The notes under the pieces are model-generated. The model was not told where the DNA came from and did not search any database. It saw nothing but the letters and a program-made list of their open reading frames with translations. A DNA stretch of 64,000 bases from positions 359,682 through 423,681 of the forward strand of contig MKVW01000003.1 in NCBI GenBank assembly GCA_001898965.1, in the 5' to 3' direction. Below are positions 36,707 to 45,500 of the stretch, in pieces. Numbering within the stretch: position 1 is the first letter of the stretch; each line of letters opens with the position of its first letter. The translations under genes were made by a program, and so were the position numbers. The DNA is from Rhizobiales bacterium 62-17. GTDB lineage: Bacteria; Pseudomonadota; Alphaproteobacteria; Rhizobiales; Beijerinckiaceae.

Positions 36707-37360
36707 ATGAGACGTAGGCCCATCAAGATCGAAAGTGCAGCGGCGGTCCTTCTGGCCGGCGCTTTGACGGCTTTGGCCGCTTCCCCCGCCGCGGCTGACC
36801 GGATCAAGCATCCGACCGCTGTTTTCGCCGGTCTCGACAAGATCACCGGCCGGATCATTTCCTTCGACGTGGCGATCGACGAGACGGTGCAGTTCGGCAC
36901 CCTGCAGATCACGCCGCGCGCCTGCTACACGCGGCCGGCGACGGAAGCGCCGCTGACCGACGGTTTCGTCGAGGCGGAAGAGATGATCACGCCGTCGGAA
37001 ACCAAGAAACTCTTCGCCGGCTGGATGTTCGCCGCGAGCCCCGGCCTGCATGGCATCGAACATCCCGTCTACGACGCCTGGCTGACCGACTGCAAAGGCG
37101 GCAAGGAAGTCATTCCCGATCCGACGCCCGCCAAGCTCGACGATCCAGGCGGGACGATCGCACCGCCGCCGCCCAAGCCCGGCACGCAGCCGCGGCCGCG
37201 CCGTCGCGACAATCCGCCGGCGCGCGAAGTGCGCCCGAGCCTGCCGCCGGGGCAGGAGACTTTGTCGGAACCGCAGGTTCTGGCGCCGCCGCGTCCTTCG
37301 CGCAGCGGACCGCCGGGCCTCGTGCCGCCAGGCGATATCCCCTTCGACAACCGTCGCTAA
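36707..37360 (+). CDS. DUF2155 secreted protein
   Basis: 217 residues from ATG 36707 with a signal peptide (IESAAAVLLAGALTALAASP, cleavage near AAADR). The DUF2155 core is FAGLDKITGRIISFDVAI, QFGTLQITPRACYTRPATEA, FAGWMFAASPGLHGIEHPVY and DAWLTDC. A proline- and arginine-rich tail follows (about 145-215). DUF2155 proteins are periplasmic, of unknown function, and conserved next to aat and NDUFA12 in alphaproteobacteria. Here an ECF41 operon separates it from aat. Confidence 0.93.
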   Translation: MRRRPIKIESAAAVLLAGALTALAASPAAADRIKHPTAVFAGLDKITGRIISFDVAIDETVQFGTLQITPRACYTRPATEAPLTDGFVEAEEMITPSETKKLFAGWMFAASPGLHGIEHPVYDAWLTDCKGGKEVIPDPTPAKLDDPGGTIAPPPPKPGTQPRPRRRDNPPAREVRPSLPPGQETLSEPQVLAPPRPSRSGPPGLVPPGDIPFDNRR

Positions 37361-37415
37361 TTGTCTCGACTTCTGGCTTGAATTCGCGCCTCGGCTGAAA
37401 AAAATTGCCCCGCGG

Positions 37416-37443
37416 TGTCACAGCGGGCCCCGTGGAACTCGTC
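37416..37443 (+). promoter_or_regulatory. ECF41-type promoter
   Basis: TGTCACA (37416-37422) is followed after 17 bases by CGTC (37440-37443), 49 bases before the ATG of the oxidoreductase. The ECF41 consensus, as I recall it, is TGTCACA-N16-CGTC. The site fits autoregulation of the downstream oxidoreductase-sigma operon. Confidence 0.65.
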
Positions 37444-37492
37444 ATGTCTTTACGAACCGTCGGACCAGTCGACGGGACGAAAGGAGTGACCC

Positions 37493-38719
37493 ATGCTTTG
37501 TAACATCCTGATCATCGGCGGTGGCTTTGCCGGCTTCTGGGCGGCGGTGGCGGCCCGGCGCGTCGCCGGTTCGCGAGCGCAAGTGGCGCTCGTGTCACCG
37601 CGGCCTCTGCTCGAAATCCGGCCGCGCCTCTATGAAGCGCATCCGGAGACATTGGCGGTCGACTTTCGGCCACATCTGGAAAAGCTTGAGATTGATTTCG
37701 TGCGTGGCGCGGCGGAAGCGCTCGACCCGGCGGCCAAAGCTGTGACGCTCGCCGCCGGCGATCAGATCGCCTATGACCGCTTGGTGGTGGCGACCGGCAG
37801 CCGCATGCGTCGGCCTCCTGTGCCAGGGGCCGAAGCGGCCTTCTCGGTGGATACGCAAGCCGAGGCGATTGCCTTCGACCGGCGCCTGAAGGATATCGCC
37901 CAAGCAACTGAAGAGCCGACCATCGCTGTCATCGGCGCCGGTTTCACGGGTCTCGAACTGGCGCTCGAATTGCGCGACCGGCTGCTGGCGCATGGCGCCC
38001 ATCGGGCGGCCGTGCGGCTGCGCATCGTTTTGATCGATCGCGCCGAAACCATCGGACCGGAACTTGGCCCCGGTCCACGACCGGCGATCGAGCGGGCATT
38101 GGCGCAGGATGGCATCGAATTGCGCCTTGGCGCCGTCGTGCAAGCGTTGCAGGCGGACCGCGTCAGTTTTGCCGACGGCACGGTTCTCGCTGCCGATGCG
38201 GTGGTGCTGGCAACCGGCATGGTTGCCGCGCCCTTCGCGGCGCAGATTCCCGGCGCGCGCGATGCGCTTGGCCGAACGATTGTCGATGCGTCTTTGCGGG
38301 CGCCGGGCGCGCCGGACGTTTTCGTGGCGGGCGATGCCGCCGCCGCCGATACGGGCGATGGCCATTGGACCTTGCAGTCGTGCCAACACGCCGGGCAGCT
38401 CGGCCGCGTCGCCGGCGAAAACGCCGCGCGAGATCTGCTGGGTGAGCCGACCGTGCCTTACTCGCAACTGCGCTACCTGACCTGTCTCGATCTTGGTCGC
38501 GCCGGCGCGCTCGTCACCCAGGGGTGGGAGCGGCGGATCGACAAGATGGGCGAGGAGGGCAAGGCGTTGAAGCGGATGATCAACACGAAGGTGATCTATC
38601 CGCCGGCCGATGGTTCGATCGAAGCTTTGCTCGCCAGCTCCAGCATCGATCTCGCCGCTCGAACCCGCCAGATGGACGCTCCGAAGGCGCCTGAGCCGGT
38701 TCAAGGCGGAGCGGCCTGA
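37493..38719 (+). CDS. NAD(P)/FAD-dependent oxidoreductase (NDH-2-like), ECF41-linked
   Basis: 408 residues. FAD binding is shown by ILIIGGGFAGFWAAVAARR at the N-terminus and by VFVAGDAAA late in the protein. NAD binding is shown by IAVIGAGFTGLELALELRD. It resembles type II NADH dehydrogenases of the respiratory chain, with no obvious C-terminal membrane helix. It is the oxidoreductase member of the COE set (carboxymuconolactone decarboxylase, oxidoreductase, epimerase) that typically accompanies ECF41 sigma factors. Its stop overlaps the sigma start by one base. An ECF41-type promoter precedes it. Confidence 0.9.
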   Translation: MLCNILIIGGGFAGFWAAVAARRVAGSRAQVALVSPRPLLEIRPRLYEAHPETLAVDFRPHLEKLEIDFVRGAAEALDPAAKAVTLAAGDQIAYDRLVVATGSRMRRPPVPGAEAAFSVDTQAEAIAFDRRLKDIAQATEEPTIAVIGAGFTGLELALELRDRLLAHGAHRAAVRLRIVLIDRAETIGPELGPGPRPAIERALAQDGIELRLGAVVQALQADRVSFADGTVLAADAVVLATGMVAAPFAAQIPGARDALGRTIVDASLRAPGAPDVFVAGDAAAADTGDGHWTLQSCQHAGQLGRVAGENAARDLLGEPTVPYSQLRYLTCLDLGRAGALVTQGWERRIDKMGEEGKALKRMINTKVIYPPADGSIEALLASSSIDLAARTRQMDAPKAPEPVQGGAA

Positions 38720-39585
38720 TGACGTCTGCATCGAGCCAGAGCGCAGCGGCCGCCTTTGATCCGCTGCGCCCTGATCTCATCCGTGTCGCCTATCGGATGC
38801 TTGGCTCAGTCGCCGATGCCGAAGACGTCGTGCAAGACGCTTTTCTGCGCTGGCTCGGTGTGGATCGTGAAGCGGTGCGCGAACCGGCGGCCTTTCTGCG
38901 CCGGATCGTGACGCGCCTGTGCCTCGACCGGCTCAAGTCGGCCAGGCATGGGCGCGAGACCTATGTCGGTCTCTGGTTGCCCGAGCCGGTCGTAGAGCCC
39001 GAGGAGAGCGGATTGGACGATGTCACCTTGCCGCTGCTGCTGGCGCTGGAGCGTCTGTCGCCGCTGGAGCGCGCTGCCTTTCTTCTGCACGACGTGTTCG
39101 GCCTCGACTTCGAAGAGGTCGAAAAAACGATCGGCCGGGAAGCGGCGGCCTGCCGGCAACTCGCCAGTCGTGCCCGCGCCCATGTGCGCGCCGATCGTCC
39201 GCGTTATCCCATGCCGAAGGAACGGGGTTTTGAGATCGCCGAGGCTTTTTTCGCCGCCTCTCGCAACGGCGACACGGAAAGACTGCGCGCGCTGCTTGCC
39301 GCCGATGTCACCATCTACGCCGATGGCGGCGGCAAGGCGCCGACGCGTCGGGCGCCGGTTATCGGGTTCGACAATGTCACCCGGTTCTTCGCGGCTGTCT
39401 TCGCCGTGACCAAATCCCGGCTCGTGCAGTATGGCCTGATCAATGGCTTGCCGGGCTTCGTCACCATCGAGCCTGGCGATGTTCTGCAAACGACGGCTTT
39501 GGAGATCGTGGACGGCCGTGTCGTCGCTATCTATGCCGTGCGCAATCCCGAAAAACTCAAGCACGTTGCCAGTGCTTTGCATTGA
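38719..39585 (+). CDS. ECF41 family sigma factor with SnoaL-like C-terminal domain
   Basis: 288 residues. Sigma region 2 is LIRVAYRMLGSVADAEDVVQ (20-39), and region 4 is at about 111-157 (LSPLERAAFLLHDVFGLDFE). The ECF41 marks are all present: the linker motif WLPEP (86-90), a SnoaL_2-like domain from about 170 with DGGGK (202-206), and the NPEKL motif near 280. In this group the C-terminal domain controls sigma activity without an anti-sigma factor. It is translationally coupled to the oxidoreductase (TGATG) and ends three bases from the convergent aat stop. Confidence 0.94.
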   Translation: MTSASSQSAAAAFDPLRPDLIRVAYRMLGSVADAEDVVQDAFLRWLGVDREAVREPAAFLRRIVTRLCLDRLKSARHGRETYVGLWLPEPVVEPEESGLDDVTLPLLLALERLSPLERAAFLLHDVFGLDFEEVEKTIGREAAACRQLASRARAHVRADRPRYPMPKERGFEIAEAFFAASRNGDTERLRALLAADVTIYADGGGKAPTRRAPVIGFDNVTRFFAAVFAVTKSRLVQYGLINGLPGFVTIEPGDVLQTTALEIVDGRVVAIYAVRNPEKLKHVASALH

Positions 39586-39588
39586 CTG

Positions 39589-40266
39589 TCAGCGATCGAG
39601 AACGGCGAGAACCTCGCGCCCGGACACCGTTTGCCCCTTCGGCCAGCAATAGAACTGGGCCGGGCGGCCGATCGCCTCATCGAGGCGGGCGTGATAATCG
39701 GCGCGCGGAATTTCGACGGCGCCGAGCGTGATCAGATGCGGCGTGACGAATTGCGTGTCGAGCAGTTCGAAGCCGCCCTTGTTGAGCCGCGCCACCAGAT
39801 GCACCAGCGCCACTTTCGACGCGTCGGTCTCGCGGTGAAACATGCTCTCGCCGAAGAAGGCTCCGCCGATGCTGACGCCATACAGTCCGCCGACGAGATC
39901 GCCGGTGGCACTATAGGCTTCGACCGTATGCACGTGACCCTGATCGAAGAGATCGCGATAGAGCTTGCGGATGCGCGTGTTGATCCAGGTGCTCGGACGG
40001 GCGAGGCCCATGCCGGCGCCGGAACATCCATCGATCACCGCGTCGAAGTCGCGATCGATCTGGATGTCGAAACGATCCGAACGTACCACTTTGGCGAGCG
40101 AGCGTGAGATGGCGAGGCCGTCGAGCGGGAAGATGCCGCGCTGCTCCGGATCGACCCAGAAAATCGACGGATCGTCGGCGCTCTCGGCCATGGGGAACAT
40201 GCCGACCGAATAGGCGCGCAGCAAAAGCTGCGGCGTGATCTCAAAAACCTGACCGGCTTCGCTCAT
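39589..40266 (-). CDS. aat: Leucyl/phenylalanyl-tRNA-protein transferase
   Basis: 225 residues with the complete Aat pattern: [88 protein letters not shown] and [16 protein letters not shown]. It adds Leu or Phe to N-terminal Arg or Lys for the N-end rule pathway. In related genomes it directly follows accC. Here it is 11.6 kb from accC with an accessory block in between. Confidence 0.97.
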   Translation of the reverse strand: MSEAGQVFEITPQLLLRAYSVGMFPMAESADDPSIFWVDPEQRGIFPLDGLAISRSLAKVVRSDRFDIQIDRDFDAVIDGCSGAGMGLARPSTWINTRIRKLYRDLFDQGHVHTVEAYSATGDLVGGLYGVSIGGAFFGESMFHRETDASKVALVHLVARLNKGGFELLDTQFVTPHLITLGAVEIPRADYHARLDEAIGRPAQFYCWPKGQTVSGREVLAVLDR

Positions 40267-40498
40267 GACGTCTCACTCATGCGCAAAGGGTGGGTTCGCC
40301 CTTCGTCATCGTCAAGTGGCCCGCCGGCCAATCCCCGCCGGTTTACGGCTGTGAGGCATGACCTTTGCTGGGCAGCATTGCGATGTTTGCTCATCTCCCG
40401 CCGTAAAGAGGCGATAAAATGCAGGCCTAGATCAAATCGGCCCCATCGAAATACGATTTTTCGGAAGAATGGGCCGTAGCAAGGAGCAGCGCAGTTCC

Positions 40499-41284
40499 AT
40501 GACAAACGTCTCATCTTCAATTCATCAGACAGCGGCCGGCGGCTATGCGGTGGGTGCCGATTTCTATACGAAGGGGCGGCCGGATTATCCAGGCGAAGTG
40601 TCGGAGTGGTTGCGCGATACCCTTGGCTTGCAGTCGGGGCGGGTGGTGGTCGACCTGGGCGCGGGCTCCGGCAAGTTCACCGGCTATCTGGTACGCACCG
40701 GCGCTTCGGTGATCGCGGTGGAACCCGTGCCGCAGATGCTGGAAAAGCTGGCGCAGGCATGGCCCGATGTTATCAGCCACCTTGGCACAGCCGACGCCAT
40801 TCCGCTTCCCGATGGATTGGTGGATGCGGTGGTCTGCGCGCAGGCGTTCCACTGGTTTGCGCATGCTGGCGCCCTGAGCGAGATGTGTCGCGTCCTGAAG
40901 CCGGGTGGCCGCCTCGGATTGATTTGGAACATGCGCGACACATCGGTTGGCTGGGTCAAGCAACTCAACGCGATCGTCGATCGCTACGAAGGCGATACGC
41001 CGCGTTATGCCAATGGCGATTGGAAGAAAGCCTTTCCGTATGCGGGCTTCGGGCCGATGCAGACGGAGCATTTTCGCTATGGTCATACAGGCGCGCCGGA
41101 AGACGTCATCGTCAACCGGGTGCGTTCGACAAGTTTCATCGCCGCTTTGCCGGCAGACGAAGAAACCAAAGTGGTGGCCGAAGTGCGCGCCTTGATCGAG
41201 GCGACGCCGGAGTTGCACGGCCGCGATATCGTGACGACACCTTATGTCACCGATGCCTACAGCATGGTCAAAGTCGCGGGCTGA
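40499..41284 (+). CDS. Class I SAM-dependent methyltransferase (Methyltransf_11 type)
   Basis: 261 residues from ATG 40499 (AAGGAG 12 bases upstream); an in-frame ATG at 40469 with GGAAG very close is the alternative. Motif I is VVVDLGAGSGKFTGYLV. VIAVEPVPQMLEKL, GTADAIPLPDGLVDAVVCAQ and CRVLKPGGRLGLIWN follow in the Methyltransf_11 order, as in UbiE- or trans-aconitate methyltransferase-like enzymes. The substrate is unknown. It is a single gene at the left end of the block between aat and accC. Confidence 0.88.
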   Translation: MTNVSSSIHQTAAGGYAVGADFYTKGRPDYPGEVSEWLRDTLGLQSGRVVVDLGAGSGKFTGYLVRTGASVIAVEPVPQMLEKLAQAWPDVISHLGTADAIPLPDGLVDAVVCAQAFHWFAHAGALSEMCRVLKPGGRLGLIWNMRDTSVGWVKQLNAIVDRYEGDTPRYANGDWKKAFPYAGFGPMQTEHFRYGHTGAPEDVIVNRVRSTSFIAALPADEETKVVAEVRALIEATPELHGRDIVTTPYVTDAYSMVKVAG

Positions 41285-41520
41285 TCAGTGCGAATTTTTG
41301 CATCGTCGAAACGTTGCATCTTGTAGCGAATGAGCAGGCAATAGCAGTGGGCCTGTTCTTCTCTCAGGAAATACGAGCGTGAAACCGCCCATCACAACGC
41401 GTTGAATGGTGGGCGCGGCGACGATCTTGTGATGCGTGCCGCGAGAATTGGTTGACAGCCTGGAAACCAATCGTCAGTCTCGTGTCTTACAACGAATAGA
41501 ACCCGCTCTGGGGAGGTCCG

Positions 41521-41574
41521 ATGATTGAAGCGCCGCGTCGCTCGCGCGTTTTTGGTGTTGGAGCGCTGTTGTGA
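41521..41574 (+). CDS. 17-codon leader frame overlapping the permease start
   Basis: ATG 41521 follows the strong site GGGGAGG by five bases and encodes MIEAPRRSRVFGVGALL before TGA 41572-41574. That stop shares bases with the GTG start of the ABC permease (GTGA). The best ribosome-binding site of the operon therefore serves this short frame. Translational coupling to the permease is the simplest reading. A sequencing or genetic frameshift that shortened the permease N-terminus is the alternative. Confidence 0.5.
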   Translation: MIEAPRRSRVFGVGALL

Positions 41575-43352
41575 CGGGCGCGACGGTTGGGAGTATCACC
41601 CTCGGCCGGCAAGCTCCTCTCGGCCTGACAAAGCAACGGCCACCGTCGCGCTTCACGCGCCTGTTCAGTCTGGAATATCTCATCATGGGCGGCGCGATCG
41701 TCGCCCTGTTCGTACTCGTGGTATTGCCGCTCTGCTTCTTGCTGATCGGAAGTATCTGGGGTGAGAATGGCTTCACCCTCGAATATTTCGCCGAGGCTTT
41801 CTCTGGCCGGCTTTATGTTCAGGCACTCCTCAACTCGTTGATTTTGGGCGCTTGGACGGGATTGTTCAGCCTGCTGCTCGGACTGCCGCTGGCCTGGGCG
41901 GTGGCGCGCACGAACATACCGGGCAAGCCGCTCATCACCCTGACCGCCAATCTCTCCTATCTCTCGCCGCCGTTCCTGACCGCGATCGCCTTCGTCAATC
42001 TGTTCGGCCCCAACGCCGGCCTGATCAACGCCTTTTCTCGCGACGTCCTCGGTCTGCCTTGGCTCGGCTTCAATATTTTCTCCATGTCGGGCCTCGTTTT
42101 GGTCACGGTGCTGCACACTTTTCCTTACGTCTATCTGCTTGCCTCCAGCGCGCTCCAGTCGGTCGATGCGTCCTATGAGGAGGCCGCACAAATTTTAGGG
42201 GCCAGCAAATGGCGCACCGCGCTGGTAATCACGACGCCGCTGGTGATGCCGGCAATTCTGTCGGGCGTTCTCCTGGCCTTCGTGAATGCCATCGCCTTGT
42301 TCGGCTCGCAGGCGATCATCGGCCTGCCTGGCCGCATCGTAACCTTGCCAACGCGCATCTATTCGCTGTTCGACTATCCGCCGCAATACGGGCTGGCCTC
42401 GGCTTTGTCGTTGCTCTTCGTCTTCATCACGATCGCCGCGCTTTATCTGCAACGCGCCTATCTGGCCAAGCGCTCCTTCGTGACGCTGGGCGGCAAAGGC
42501 GCGCGGCCACAACTGATGGACCTGGGTTGGGTCAAATGGCCGCTTTTTGGCTTTTGCGTCTTGGTCTTTTTCATCGCGATCGCGTTGCCCTACATGACCT
42601 TGATCGCGGTTTCGCTTTCGAAGTCCTGGGGGCTTGCTTTCTGGCAGGGACTGACGCTCGAACATTACCGCTTCGTGCTGTTTGACTATGATGTCACACA
42701 GCGCGCCATCCGCAATTCGCTCGGGCTAGCGACCATCGCCGCCACCGTTGCCGTTTTTCTCGGCGCGATCATCGGCTGGATCGATATTCGTACGCATCTG
42801 CCTGGCCGTAAATTCCTCGACTATGCCGCCTTGGTGCCGCTCGGCTTGCCGGGGATCGTCATGGCGGTCGCGCTGATCCAGTTTTGGCTGTCGATGCCTA
42901 TCGCGCTCTACGGCACCTTGGCGATCCTGCTGCTTGCCTATGTCGGCCGCTATATTCCCCTGGGCGTGCGCGCCGCCAACACGTCGCTGCGCCAGATCGA
43001 TCCGACGCTCGAGGAAAGCGCCCGTATCCTCGGCGCGAGCTGGGGCCATACGCTCAAGGAGATCACCTTGCCGCTGATGCGGCCCGGTCTGTTTGCCGGT
43101 TGGCTGCTCGTCTTCGTGCCGGTCATCCAGGAACTCAGCGCCTCGATCCTGCTGTTCTCGTCGAGTTCGATGACGTTGGCGGTGGCGATCTATAACCTCT
43201 ACGAAACAGGCTATACCGAGCCTGTCGCGGCGCTCGCCATGATCAATATGGCGATCATCGTCGTGGCCATCGCGCTGGCGCGCAAGATCGCCGGCGGCGG
43301 CATCGGCAAAGAGCCCGATAAAAACCTCACTGCGCAGGGAGGAACCGCCTGA
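41571..43352 (+). CDS. ABC transporter permease, two fused domains (FbpB type)
   Basis: 593 residues, two BPD_transp_1 domains in one chain. The EAA loops are YEEAAQILGASKWRTALVIT (about 205) and LEESARILGASWGHTLKEIT (about 490), with about 12 transmembrane helices. Fused permeases of this kind serve ferric iron, thiamine, phosphonate and related substrates. Translation starts at GTG 41571 inside the end of a 17-codon leader. The ATP-binding gene overlaps by one base (TGATG). The substrate is discussed at the binding-protein gene. Confidence 0.92.
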   Translation: MTGATVGSITLGRQAPLGLTKQRPPSRFTRLFSLEYLIMGGAIVALFVLVVLPLCFLLIGSIWGENGFTLEYFAEAFSGRLYVQALLNSLILGAWTGLFSLLLGLPLAWAVARTNIPGKPLITLTANLSYLSPPFLTAIAFVNLFGPNAGLINAFSRDVLGLPWLGFNIFSMSGLVLVTVLHTFPYVYLLASSALQSVDASYEEAAQILGASKWRTALVITTPLVMPAILSGVLLAFVNAIALFGSQAIIGLPGRIVTLPTRIYSLFDYPPQYGLASALSLLFVFITIAALYLQRAYLAKRSFVTLGGKGARPQLMDLGWVKWPLFGFCVLVFFIAIALPYMTLIAVSLSKSWGLAFWQGLTLEHYRFVLFDYDVTQRAIRNSLGLATIAATVAVFLGAIIGWIDIRTHLPGRKFLDYAALVPLGLPGIVMAVALIQFWLSMPIALYGTLAILLLAYVGRYIPLGVRAANTSLRQIDPTLEESARILGASWGHTLKEITLPLMRPGLFAGWLLVFVPVIQELSASILLFSSSSMTLAVAIYNLYETGYTEPVAALAMINMAIIVVAIALARKIAGGGIGKEPDKNLTAQGGTA

Positions 43353-44455
43353 TGGCCGGTATCACGATCTCGTCGCTCTCCAAAAGCTATGGTGGGCGTC
43401 ATCTGCGGTTGACGGCCGTGCAGGACCTCAACCTGTCGATCCAGGACAATCAGTTTATCACGCTGCTTGGTCCCTCGGGCTGCGGCAAGACCACGACGCT
43501 GCGGCTGATCGCAGGCTATGTCACGCCCGATACCGGTTCCATCCATGTCGGTGACAGGTTGGTCTCGTCGCCATCCGGCGTGGTCTCGCCCGAACGGCGC
43601 GGCATGGGCATGGTCTTTCAGAACTATGCGGTCTGGCCGCACAAGACCGTCTACGAGAACATTGCCTTCGGCTTGAAGCTCCGGAAGCTCTCCTCGACAC
43701 AAGTCCGCGACAAGGTCGAGGCGGCGCTCGCTTTGGTCAATCTGAAGGGGCTTGCGGAGCGCTTCCCCAACGAGCTGTCCGGCGGTCAGCAGCAGCGCGT
43801 CGCGCTGGCGCGCTCGCTCGTGGTCGAGCCCGACATTCTGTTGTTGGACGAACCTCTTTCCAACCTCGACGCCAAGTTGCGGGAAAAGATGCGCGGCGAA
43901 CTCAAGCAATTGCAGCGACGCACGGGCATCACCTTCATCTATGTCACCCATGATCAGGCCGAGGCCTTGGCCCTTTCGGACCAGATCGCGGTGATGCATG
44001 CCGGGCGGTTGCAGCAATTCGGCTCGCCGTTCGATGTCTATACCACGCCGGCGAACCGCGTCGTCGCCGACTTCATGGGGCTCGTGAATTTGGTTCCAGG
44101 CCGCATCCGGGCGATCAGTGGCAATACGGCTCAAGTCGAGGCCGATGGTGGGTTGGTTTTGCTCGCGTCATGCCCGGCCGAAATGGCGGTGGGCATGGAG
44201 ATCGACATCGCGATCCGCCCCGAGAATATTCGATTGAGCGCCACACCCGAAGCCTTGGCCGGTGTCGTCAGCGAGCGAACCTTCCTTGGCAATCTGTGTG
44301 AATATGTCGTGGTCGCTCCTGGCGGGCAGGCACTGCGCGTTCAGACCCATCCCTTGCAGCAATTTTCTGTCGGCCAAAGCGTCGGCATCATCATCGATCC
44401 AAGCCAGTGCAGCCTGTTCGCGCGCGAGCCGGATGCCGTTGCATCGGCCGCGTGA
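43352..44455 (+). CDS. ABC transporter ATP-binding protein (FbpC/PotA type)
   Basis: 367 residues. Walker A is GPSGCGKTTTLRL, the signature is ELSGGQQQRVALARSL, Walker B is ILLLDEPLSNLDAKLR, and the switch His is in YVTHDQAEALALSD. A C-terminal TOBE-like domain (about 285-360) marks it as an importer of the FbpC/PotA/MalK group. It pairs with the fused permease and the binding protein at 45501. One hydrolase gene lies between the two. Confidence 0.94.
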   Translation: MAGITISSLSKSYGGRHLRLTAVQDLNLSIQDNQFITLLGPSGCGKTTTLRLIAGYVTPDTGSIHVGDRLVSSPSGVVSPERRGMGMVFQNYAVWPHKTVYENIAFGLKLRKLSSTQVRDKVEAALALVNLKGLAERFPNELSGGQQQRVALARSLVVEPDILLLDEPLSNLDAKLREKMRGELKQLQRRTGITFIYVTHDQAEALALSDQIAVMHAGRLQQFGSPFDVYTTPANRVVADFMGLVNLVPGRIRAISGNTAQVEADGGLVLLASCPAEMAVGMEIDIAIRPENIRLSATPEALAGVVSERTFLGNLCEYVVVAPGGQALRVQTHPLQQFSVGQSVGIIIDPSQCSLFAREPDAVASAA

Positions 44456-44478
44456 AACCATCAGAGACGGAGACAGAC

Positions 44479-45408
44479 ATGAATCAACATGCAACCGTGC
44501 AAGGCGCCATCAAGAGCGAGGAGCACTGGACCAAGAAAGGCGATGTCGATCTCTTTCTATTTGAAAAGTATGTGAACCAACCCAGCGACGACAAAGGCAC
44601 GATCCTGTTCGTGCACGGTTCGTCGATGGCCTCGCAACCGACTTTCGATCTCCATGTTCCCGGCCGACCGGATTCTTCCGTCATGGAATGGTTCGCCAAG
44701 CAGGGCTACGACACCTGGTGCGTCGATATGGAGGGCTATGGCCGTTCGACCAAGACCCGCGACATCACCAGCAATATCGCTGACGGCGCCGACGATCTGG
44801 CGGCAGCTTCCGAATATATCATGAAGCTGCGCGGCAACCGTCCTTTCCTGGTCTATGGGATTTCTTCGGGCGCGCTGCGGGCCGCGAGCTTCGCCGAGCG
44901 TCATCCCGAGCGGGTGCGCCGGCTGGCGCTCGACGCGTTCGTGTGGACCGGCGAGGGGAGCCCGACGCTGGAGGAGCGCAAGAAGAAGCTGCCGCAGTTC
45001 CAGGCGATGAAACGCCGGCCGATCGACCGGGCTTTCGTGCATTCGATCTTCGAGCGCGATCATCCGGGAACGGCCGATCACGCGACGATCGAGGCCTTCG
45101 CCGACGCGATCCTGGCGCTCGACGATTCCATGCCGACCGGCACCTATGTCGACATGTGCTCGCGCCTGCCGTTGACCGATCCGGCCAAGATCACAGTGCC
45201 TACGATCATCATGCGCGGCGAATATGACGGCATCGCCAGTTTCGAGGATCTGATGGCTTTCTATGAGCGGCTGCCGAATGCCGACAAGCAGTTCATCGTC
45301 ATGCCCGGCATCTCGCATGCTTCGTTTCAGCAGAAAAACTACAAGCTGGTCTATCACATCCTGAGAAGTTTCTTCGAACAACCGGAGCCGCTCTATCGCG
45401 GCGAATGA
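44479..45408 (+). CDS. Alpha/beta hydrolase within the ABC transporter operon
   Basis: 309 residues from ATG 44479 (GGAG eight bases upstream). The oxyanion motif is LFVHGSS (43-49), the nucleophile elbow VYGISSG with Ser129, the acid Asp in MRGEYDGIAS, and the His in MPGISHASFQ. All three triad members are present, unlike in the hydrolase at 770-1759. There is no signal peptide. It sits between the ATPase and binding-protein genes with short gaps, so it probably acts in the cytoplasm on the imported compound, which argues for an organic ester or an iron-siderophore rather than free iron. Confidence 0.87.
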   Translation: MNQHATVQGAIKSEEHWTKKGDVDLFLFEKYVNQPSDDKGTILFVHGSSMASQPTFDLHVPGRPDSSVMEWFAKQGYDTWCVDMEGYGRSTKTRDITSNIADGADDLAAASEYIMKLRGNRPFLVYGISSGALRAASFAERHPERVRRLALDAFVWTGEGSPTLEERKKKLPQFQAMKRRPIDRAFVHSIFERDHPGTADHATIEAFADAILALDDSMPTGTYVDMCSRLPLTDPAKITVPTIIMRGEYDGIASFEDLMAFYERLPNADKQFIVMPGISHASFQQKNYKLVYHILRSFFEQPEPLYRGE

Positions 45409-45500
45409 ACTGGCAAGAAATGGCCGGCTGCGTGCTGGAGAGGGCCGCAGAGGCTTTCTGACTGCAAGGGAACGGATATCAACGAACCAGGGAGGATCGC

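Noticed and set aside
41385..41420. Imperfect inverted repeat GCCCATC/GGTGGGC before the ABC operon
   Set aside because: Several mismatches and a long loop; not better than expected in GC-rich DNA.
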